From Methanobacteriota archaeon (GTDB lineage Archaea; Thermoplasmatota; E2; DHVEG-1): DNA of 44,651 nt. The first letter of the stretch is position 1, and every line of letters begins with the position of its first letter. The stretch lies in NCBI GenBank assembly GCA_903877165.1, contig CAIRCU010000042.1:1-44651 (forward strand), written 5' to 3'. Below, one piece after another: positions 39,549 through 44,651 of the stretch. Made by a program: the position numbers and the translations under genes. The notes under the pieces were generated by a model, which had not been told where the DNA came from, ran no database searches, and saw only the letters and a program-made list of their open reading frames with translations.

Positions 39549-41597
39549 ATGAGGTACCGAAGTGTTCTTTTCGCATTCATCTTGATTCTCGGAAGTATTG
39601 GCGCGCCCCTGTCCGCCACCGTCGGCCCAGGCGTCATCTACCATGGCGGCGTCCAGGTCGAATACCGCAACGTCACCGTCTTCGCACCCGCCGTCGCCCA
39701 GACCGACAACGGAGGAGAAGTAGGCGTCATCTCCACCATCACAGTCACAGTACAATCCAACGGCACCGGCCGCGTCTTCGTCGACACCCTCCCTCTCACC
39801 GATGTAGACATGCAGGGCTCTGCTCGCCTCGCCGTCAAAGTCGCCACCGCGCTGGTGAAGAACGACAACCGCTCGCACCTCGACCCGACACACTATGACT
39901 TTTTCTTCGTCGTACGGACCGAAGCGTCGACCATCGGCGGCCCATCCGCCGGCGCAGTCATGACCGTCGCGACCATCGCACTGCTTGAGAACTGGACGCT
40001 GGACAACAAGACCGTGATGACCGGGATGATCGACCCGGACGGCAGTATCGGACCCATCGGCGGAATCCCCTACAAGATCGATGCGGCGCACTCCGTCGGC
40101 GCCACACGGTTCCTCATTCCGAAAGGACAGATGACGTACACTGAAAACGTAGCTGAGACCGTCTCCGGGGACGGCTGGACGCAGATTATCACCCATCCCG
40201 AGACCCGCAACGTCTCGGACTACGCCCGCACCACGTACGGGATGGAGGTCTTCGAAGTCGAGGACATCAACGACGCCCTGCAGTACTTCACCGGATGGCG
40301 GTTCCCCTCCGTCACCTCCAACAACAAGATCACAACCGAAGACTACCAGAACGTGATGCGGCCGATAGCGACCATGCTGCTGAATCGGACCGAACAGGCG
40401 TACGTGAACGCGAGCCACGCCTTCAACACGACCACGATCCCGAACCGATGGCCGGACTACGACCGGAACCAAATCACGGACTACCTGAACTCCGCGCAGG
40501 AACGCCTCGTCGAATCCCGCGATTGGTACACGAAAAGCGCATTCTACACCGTCCTGAGCAAGACATTCCAAACCCTGGTGGATACCACCACCGTAGAGAA
40601 CGCCTGCCGCTACTTTTCCTCAGTCAACCAAAGCAGGTTCCTTGCCTCGCTTCTCAACCAGACCGTTGCCTATTACCATAACAAAAGCGCGGACCTGGGG
40701 TCAATCCAAATCCACGGCCTCGTATCCCTGCAGTGCATCGGCGCCGCGCAACAACGAGCCTCCGAGGCAGAATCATTCCTTGCCGCGGCGAACACAAGCA
40801 GAGCCTCCGGCGACTTCCTCGGCACACTATATAACCTGGCGTTCGCCCAGGAACGCAGCGACAGCATCCACTGGTGGCTCACCATCTTCGTCTCCTTCAA
40901 CGACACCGGAGACATCAACCAGACCGAAATCAAAGCCATGGCCGCGGACTACATCGACAACGCGCAGCAGTCGATAGCCTATTCACAGATACTCCTGCAG
41001 GAGATGGGACAGACCTCCCAGTATCTCTCCGATGCCCAGACGGATCTGCAGACCGCACAGACGGAAAACGAGAACAACCACTCCGCCGCCGCGCTCTTCG
41101 TCTCCTTCGAGGCACTGACCAAGGCCAACCTCGCCTTGGAACTCGTCGACGGCCTCACAACGGCGAAGGTACAGCGGGCCCAAGGACGCGCGAACGCGCG
41201 GATCACGGAATGCCGCAACCGCGGCCTCGAACCGGTCCTCGCCGTCAGCTACTACGAGTACGCCCAAAGCCTGCAGAACGAATCCTCCAATGACTCCGCT
41301 ATCGTTTATTACATGTACAGCGAAATGATCGCCGGCGCCTTGCAGTTCACCACGCCCTATGCCTCTCAATCCTCACGGTACCTCGGCGTCCCTGAACACC
41401 AGACCGTCCTGTCCACCTGGACGCAACTGTCGCCATCTATGGGATTCTTCGTCATCGCAGCCGGCATCGGAGCCATCGCTGGCCTGGGCATCGGGTTGCT
41501 CCTCGGCGTGATCCTCATGCGAAAGGAAAAACCGCCACACGGCCCGGACCCGTTCCTGCCGCGCAGCATCGAGGACTACTACACACAAAAGAAATAA
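39549..41597 (+). CDS. Membrane-anchored, exported Lon-like (S16) serine protease, archaeal COG1750 type
   Basis: The 682-aa protein has a signal peptide (RSVLFAFILILGSIGAPLSA) and a Lon-type proteolytic domain (about residues 25-230) without an AAA+ ATPase. The catalytic dyad is S133 in TIGGPSAGAV and K176 in GGIPYKIDAA; the spacing of 43 residues equals that of Lon Ser679-Lys722. A helical region of about 400 residues rich in A, Q, N and S follows, TPR-like in feel (AQERLVESRDWY, AQQRASEAESFLAA). A C-terminal transmembrane helix (FFVIAAGIGAIAGLGIGLLL) and a short basic cytoplasmic tail end the protein, so the catalytic part faces outside. It probably degrades or matures exported proteins without ATP. 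It precedes endA by 25 bases and may be co-transcribed with it. Confidence 0.87.
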   Translation: MRYRSVLFAFILILGSIGAPLSATVGPGVIYHGGVQVEYRNVTVFAPAVAQTDNGGEVGVISTITVTVQSNGTGRVFVDTLPLTDVDMQGSARLAVKVATALVKNDNRSHLDPTHYDFFFVVRTEASTIGGPSAGAVMTVATIALLENWTLDNKTVMTGMIDPDGSIGPIGGIPYKIDAAHSVGATRFLIPKGQMTYTENVAETVSGDGWTQIITHPETRNVSDYARTTYGMEVFEVEDINDALQYFTGWRFPSVTSNNKITTEDYQNVMRPIATMLLNRTEQAYVNASHAFNTTTIPNRWPDYDRNQITDYLNSAQERLVESRDWYTKSAFYTVLSKTFQTLVDTTTVENACRYFSSVNQSRFLASLLNQTVAYYHNKSADLGSIQIHGLVSLQCIGAAQQRASEAESFLAAANTSRASGDFLGTLYNLAFAQERSDSIHWWLTIFVSFNDTGDINQTEIKAMAADYIDNAQQSIAYSQILLQEMGQTSQYLSDAQTDLQTAQTENENNHSAAALFVSFEALTKANLALELVDGLTTAKVQRAQGRANARITECRNRGLEPVLAVSYYEYAQSLQNESSNDSAIVYYMYSEMIAGALQFTTPYASQSSRYLGVPEHQTVLSTWTQLSPSMGFFVIAAGIGAIAGLGIGLLLGVILMRKEKPPHGPDPFLPRSIEDYYTQKK

Positions 41598-41622
41598 CCC
41601 CCTCACGTGATTGCTTCTCCCA

Positions 41623-42672
41623 ATGGATGCCACAGGAGAACTCGTCGGCAGCAGCGTCGTTGTTCACACGCCCCGCGACATCGGGCGGCTCTACGATAAA
41701 AGCCGGTTTGGCCGTCGAACAAAAACAGGGGACCTCGTCCTCAACCTTCTCGAAGCCGTGTTCCTCTCCGACGAAGGGAAGCTGCGGGTCTACGCCAAAC
41801 GAACCGAAGTCACCTTCACCGACCTTGTGAAGAAAGCAGCGGTGGCCATCCCGGAGTTCGAAACCATCTTCCTTGCGTACAAAGACCTGCGGAAGCGCGG
41901 ATACGCCGTGAACTGGGTCGGCTCCGATTCACCCATCACCTTCACTCAGATGAGACCCACCTCGCTGCTGTCGGATCCGCTCTCGGCATGCGCGTTCTCC
42001 GAGCGCGACCTGCTCGACATCGACCAGACCAGGGCATTAAGCCGGTCGATCACGAAGCAAGGGAAGCTGTGGTACGTCCTGGTGGATGAGGAAGGCGACA
42101 CCACCTACTATGATATCGCCCCGGTTGATCTGCATGGCGAAATCCCTCCGCAGTCGTACCCGAAAACCACGGGTCTGCTTCTTAAGGATCGCCTACTCAT
42201 CTTCGACCCCGATGCTGCCTCACAGCTCCTCGACAAGGAGTTTTTCGGTAAACCCTTCGGGGCCGGGCTGCAGCTGTCATTGGTCGAAGCGCTCTACTTA
42301 GTGTCCTGCAAGGCCCTTAGGATCGCCACACCGGACTGCGATCAGATCTCGGAGAAGGAAAGTGAGAGAGCCATCGTGGCGCTTCAGCCAGACATCGAAC
42401 ATCGGCTGCGTGTCTACCGGGATCTGAAGGCGCGGGGGCTGCTCGTGAAAACCGGGTTTAAGTTCGGCGCGGACTTTCGGGTGTACACGACGATTCCAGA
42501 CAAGGCCCACGCGGAGTTCCTCATCCATGTCGTCCCTGAGGGCTTCACAAGTGTGTGGGCGGAGATTAGTCGTGCCGTGCGCCTCGCGCATACAGTGAAC
42601 AAGGAGTTCATCTTCGCGGTCACCTCGAAAAAAACAATCGAGTACATCCGGCTCGGTCGTCTGCGGCCATAG
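41623..42672 (+). CDS. endA: tRNA-intron endonuclease, two-unit (alpha2-type) form
   Basis: Start at ATG 41623 (349 aa); the longer frame would use TTG 41611. The protein is an internal duplication: an N-terminal degenerate unit (about 1-170; LYDKSRFGRRTKTGDLVLNL, LVEALYL-like LLEAVFL) and a C-terminal active unit (about 175-349; LLDKEFFGKPFGAGLQLSLV). The catalytic triad sits in the second unit: Y288 (DFRVYTT), H296 (DKAHAEFLIHV) and K327 (TVNKEFIFAV). The enzyme cuts introns from pre-tRNA at bulge-helix-bulge sites. The length and the fused duplication match the homodimeric class found in several euryarchaea. A T-run directly after the stop (42673-42680) can serve as terminator. Confidence 0.93.
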   Translation: MDATGELVGSSVVVHTPRDIGRLYDKSRFGRRTKTGDLVLNLLEAVFLSDEGKLRVYAKRTEVTFTDLVKKAAVAIPEFETIFLAYKDLRKRGYAVNWVGSDSPITFTQMRPTSLLSDPLSACAFSERDLLDIDQTRALSRSITKQGKLWYVLVDEEGDTTYYDIAPVDLHGEIPPQSYPKTTGLLLKDRLLIFDPDAASQLLDKEFFGKPFGAGLQLSLVEALYLVSCKALRIATPDCDQISEKESERAIVALQPDIEHRLRVYRDLKARGLLVKTGFKFGADFRVYTTIPDKAHAEFLIHVVPEGFTSVWAEISRAVRLAHTVNKEFIFAVTSKKTIEYIRLGRLRP

Positions 42673-42685
42673 TTTTTTTTCACAA

Positions 42686-42695
42686 TTTATTTATA
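42686..42695 (+). promoter_or_regulatory. TATA box of the MBL-fold hydrolase gene
   Basis: TTTATTTATA lies about 50-60 bases upstream of ATG 42746, leaving a leader of about 25-30 bases that contains GGGGAGGAGA. The preceding T-run 42673-42680 probably ends endA transcription. Confidence 0.55.
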
Positions 42696-42745
42696 CCGAC
42701 GATAGCATGTAAGTGGCCGCGGAATTGCGGGGAGGAGATTCATTC

Positions 42746-43384
42746 ATGCTTCAGATCCGGTGGCATGGTCATTCGTGCTTCGAAATAACCAATGATACTA
42801 CGATCATCACCGATCCTCACGATGGCCGGTCGATTGGGATCCCGACGCCGAGCGCAACGGGTGACATTATTCTGGTGAGCCATAACCACTATGATCATAA
42901 CAGCGTCAAGACCGTGGAGAAGCCTGGCAGTAAAATCATCACGGATGATCGGAAGCGGACGATTGACAACGTGCAGATTCAGGGTATTGAGACGTACCAT
43001 GATGCGGTGTCTGGAGCGAAACGCGGCAAGAACATCATCTATAAGTTCGTCTCCGATAATGTGACGTTCTGCCATCTAGGGGACCTTGGGCATCTTCTGG
43101 ACGAGAAGACCCTACAGCAGATCGGCAAGGTCGACATCCTCTTCATTCCCATCGGGGGGGCGTACACCATTGATGCGGATCAGGCCTGGTCGGTGATCCG
43201 GGCGGTGAAACCCCGAATCGCGATTCCGATGCACTACCGCATCGAAGGGCTGTCCATGCCGATCGCAGGTCTGGATCCTTTCCTTGAACGAAACAACTAT
43301 AAGATTTTGAAGGTCGGCAACGAGATGGATATCGAGAAGGACGAGCTGCCGAAGGAACCCGAGGTCTGGGTGTTCACGCTCTAG
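42746..43384 (+). CDS. Metallo-beta-lactamase-fold metal-dependent hydrolase (UPF0173 type)
   Basis: Start at ATG 42746 (212 aa, MLQIRWHGHSCFEI), with GGGGAGGAGA in front; the longer frame lacks a ribosome site. The MBL-fold ligands are present: HGHSCFEI at the N-terminus, TDPHDG, SHNHYDHNS (HxHxDH variant), HLGDLGH and IPMHYRIEG. The arrangement is that of the UPF0173/YtkL-like family of stand-alone hydrolases, whose substrate is generally unknown. No signal peptide, so cytoplasmic. The stop shares the palindrome CTAG with the stop of the convergent dehydrogenase gene (four-base overlap, 43381-43384). Confidence 0.9.
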   Translation: MLQIRWHGHSCFEITNDTTIITDPHDGRSIGIPTPSATGDIILVSHNHYDHNSVKTVEKPGSKIITDDRKRTIDNVQIQGIETYHDAVSGAKRGKNIIYKFVSDNVTFCHLGDLGHLLDEKTLQQIGKVDILFIPIGGAYTIDADQAWSVIRAVKPRIAIPMHYRIEGLSMPIAGLDPFLERNNYKILKVGNEMDIEKDELPKEPEVWVFTL

Positions 43385-44355
43385 ATTTTCTTTCTATACG
43401 CCTCTGGGTTGATGCAGTTGGGCGGTAACTGTCCATGCAGTCCGGCGATCATGTTTTCAGCGGCCATTCTCGCCATGTTCGACCGCGCATCCATGGTCGC
43501 GGAGCCTACATGTGGCGCTAGCACGACGTTGGGCAGGGACCGCAGTGTCTTAGGGATCTGCGGTTCATGTTCGTAGACGTCCAGGCCTGCGCTAAAGATC
43601 CAATGCTCCTTAAGCGCTGTGGCAAGCGCGGTCTCGTCGATGATCGGGCCGCGTGAGGTGTTGATGAGGACGGCGTTCGGCTTCATCATGCGCAGTTGCG
43701 GTGCTCCGATGAGGTGATGGGTCGAGGGTGAGAGTGCGACGTGCACGGAGACGAAATCCGCTTGGTGGAGAAGGTCAGGGAGGCTGACGAGCGTGGCATT
43801 CAGTTCGCGCTCGAGAGTTGGGTTCGGCTGGGTGTCTGTGTACAGGACGTTCATGTCGAAGCCTTTGCTTTTCAGTGCCATGGCGGTGCCGATGCGTCCG
43901 GCGCCGATGATGCCTAGGGTTTTTCCACTGATGGCCTGGCCGACCATTAGGAGCGGTGCCCAACCAGTGAATTTCTCTTGGCGGCAGAACTGGTCTCCTT
44001 CGGGGATGCGTCGGGCAGCGCTGAACAGCAGGGCCCAGGCGAGCTCCGCGGTCGCATCCGTGAGGACTCCCGGGGTGTTGCTGACGAGGATGCCGTGTGC
44101 AGTGGCGGCGGCGACGTCGATGTTGTCGTACCCGACCGCGTAGGAGGCGATCATCCGCAGGCGTGGTGCGCTGGCGATGACGTCCTTATCTATTGGGTCG
44201 GTGAGCAGGCAGAGAAGACCGTCCGCATCAGCGAGTCCTGCGATGATCTCATTTTTTTTCGGGAGGCGGTCATGGGGGAAGACGTCCACGGTGAATTCGT
44301 GCTCGAGGAGTGAAAGGCCTGCTTCTGGTATTTTTCTGGTGACGAACACTTTCAT
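43381..44355 (-). CDS. D-2-hydroxyacid dehydrogenase (glyoxylate/hydroxypyruvate reductase-like)
   Basis: A 324-aa NAD(P)-dependent D-2-hydroxyacid dehydrogenase. The nucleotide-binding site is GIIGAGRIGTAM with an acidic-free second strand end (VLYTDTQPNP). The catalytic Arg is in INTSRGPIIDE, the Glu in GLDVYEHEPQIP, and the His in LAPHVGSATMDARS. The N-terminal substrate domain has ASYAVGYDNIDVAAA. This set matches archaeal glyoxylate reductases and relatives; the substrate could equally be hydroxypyruvate or another 2-oxo acid. Its ATG overlaps the stop of the upstream ketopantoate reductase gene by ATGA (44352-44355), so translation is coupled and the two reductases belong to one operon. 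Confidence 0.92.
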   Translation of the reverse strand: MKVFVTRKIPEAGLSLLEHEFTVDVFPHDRLPKKNEIIAGLADADGLLCLLTDPIDKDVIASAPRLRMIASYAVGYDNIDVAAATAHGILVSNTPGVLTDATAELAWALLFSAARRIPEGDQFCRQEKFTGWAPLLMVGQAISGKTLGIIGAGRIGTAMALKSKGFDMNVLYTDTQPNPTLERELNATLVSLPDLLHQADFVSVHVALSPSTHHLIGAPQLRMMKPNAVLINTSRGPIIDETALATALKEHWIFSAGLDVYEHEPQIPKTLRSLPNVVLAPHVGSATMDARSNMARMAAENMIAGLHGQLPPNCINPEAYRKKI

Positions 44356-44651
44356 GGTGCTTCTCCGCAGTGCTGGTTTTCCTTCCAGTGGATGAGGGTG
44401 GCGAGCAGGGTGTTGAGCGGGGTGTCTATGTGGTGCTGGGCGCCGATCCGGGTAAGGGCTGCGTTCAGGGCGTCGATTTCCGTGGGTTTTCCTTGTTGCA
44501 GGCTTTGGAGCATGGAGGATGAGTTATCTGCTGTGGTGCGGATGACTGTCCTCGTGGTGCGGATCATGTCTGCGGCGGTGACGGTGAGGCCGTCAGTTTG
44601 GGCGATGCGGGTGGATTCCCTGCAGGTGTCGTCTATGACGTGTCGGAGGAC
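44352..44651 (-). CDS. panE: 2-dehydropantoate (ketopantoate) 2-reductase, C-terminal part
   Basis: The minus strand is open from the window edge to a TGA at 44352; only the last 99 codons are visible. The segment SSMLQSLQQGKPTEIDALNA, followed by GAQHHIDTPLNTLLATLIH, is the hallmark C-terminal helix block of PanE/ApbA enzymes (SSMLQD...G..TEIDALNG). The family reduces 2-dehydropantoate to pantoate with NADPH on the way to pantothenate and CoA. The NADPH-binding N-terminal Rossmann domain lies outside the window, so a close relative with another 2-oxo-acid substrate cannot be excluded. Coupled by ATGA overlap to the downstream D-2-hydroxyacid dehydrogenase gene. Confidence 0.85.
   Translation of the reverse strand, partial: VLRHVIDDTCRESTRIAQTDGLTVTAADMIRTTRTVIRTTADNSSSMLQSLQQGKPTEIDALNAALTRIGAQHHIDTPLNTLLATLIHWKENQHCGEAP

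Noticed and set aside
39270-40571. 433-codon minus-strand open frame over the S16 protease gene
   Set aside because: It mirrors the codon bias of the real plus-strand gene. The product has no domain, and its end runs into AT-rich intergenic DNA.
1-44651. CRISPR array, rRNA, tRNA, toxin-antitoxin or classical defence genes
   Set aside because: I looked for spaced direct repeats, T-loop-like GTTCRANNC with cloverleaf context, and known defence motifs. None was convincing by eye; a tRNAscan or CRISPR finder run would settle it.

Overview
The window reads as chromosomal DNA of a heterotrophic euryarchaeon, most likely of the Thermoplasmata side of the tree. Evidence for Archaea: TATA boxes placed upstream of genes with short leaders, a two-unit tRNA-intron endonuclease (endA), two-subunit pyruvate carboxylase (pycB, pycA), a secreted Lon-like S16 (COG1750-type) protease, an archaeal-type ABC-F ATPase, and NosD-like beta-helix proteins. 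Three gingipain-like C25 cysteine peptidases in 25 kb recall the protein-degrading sediment archaea of Marine Benthic Group D (Thermoprofundales). That assignment is inference from gene content only.

Layout. 1-735: the 5' part of a GNAT acetyltransferase gene and a 44-residue zinc-ribbon gene, both on the minus strand. 826-1788: a 945-bp AT-rich insertion with 16-bp terminal inverted repeats and a perfect 9-bp target duplication. It carries one secreted Ig-like protein gene and no transposase. 1930-5382: a large C25 peptidase with Ig/PKD domains. 5446-8328: an ABC-F ATPase followed by a winged-helix regulator and two small unknown proteins. 8513-9013: a GNAT acetyltransferase. 9075-12807: two tandem paralogous secreted FG-GAP proteins. 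13051-16037: CopA copper ATPase and a chagasin-type protease inhibitor. 16064-22458: mostly housekeeping or poorly characterised genes (DUF3795, FKBP, serine/threonine dehydratase-like enzyme, secreted metallophosphoesterase, zinc-ribbon protein, E2-like acyltransferase, flippase-like membrane protein). 22503-29424: a second secretome block with two more C25 peptidases, a small secreted protein and a secreted thioredoxin-like protein. 29545-34002: cupin, then the operon pycB-pycA-birA (transcribed right to left). 34410-38157: an AT-rich three-gene operon, coupled by ATGA overlaps, encoding two beta-helix proteins and a membrane protein. 38370-44651: lipoprotein, S16 protease, endA, MBL-fold hydrolase, 2-hydroxyacid dehydrogenase and the 3' part of a ketopantoate reductase gene.

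How it fits together. The accessory theme is an exported protein-processing surface: C25 peptidases, FG-GAP beta-propellers, a thioredoxin-like protein, beta-helix proteins and a protease inhibitor. Five of these secreted proteins, with unrelated N-terminal modules, end in the same roughly 95-100 residue C-terminal domain (fingerprint FG[FL]G.V followed by a terminal hydrophobic strand). I propose it as a common sorting or anchoring module, analogous in logic to the C-terminal domain that carries bacterial gingipains through type IX secretion. This shared domain and the transposon-like element at 826-1788 are the two most novel observations.
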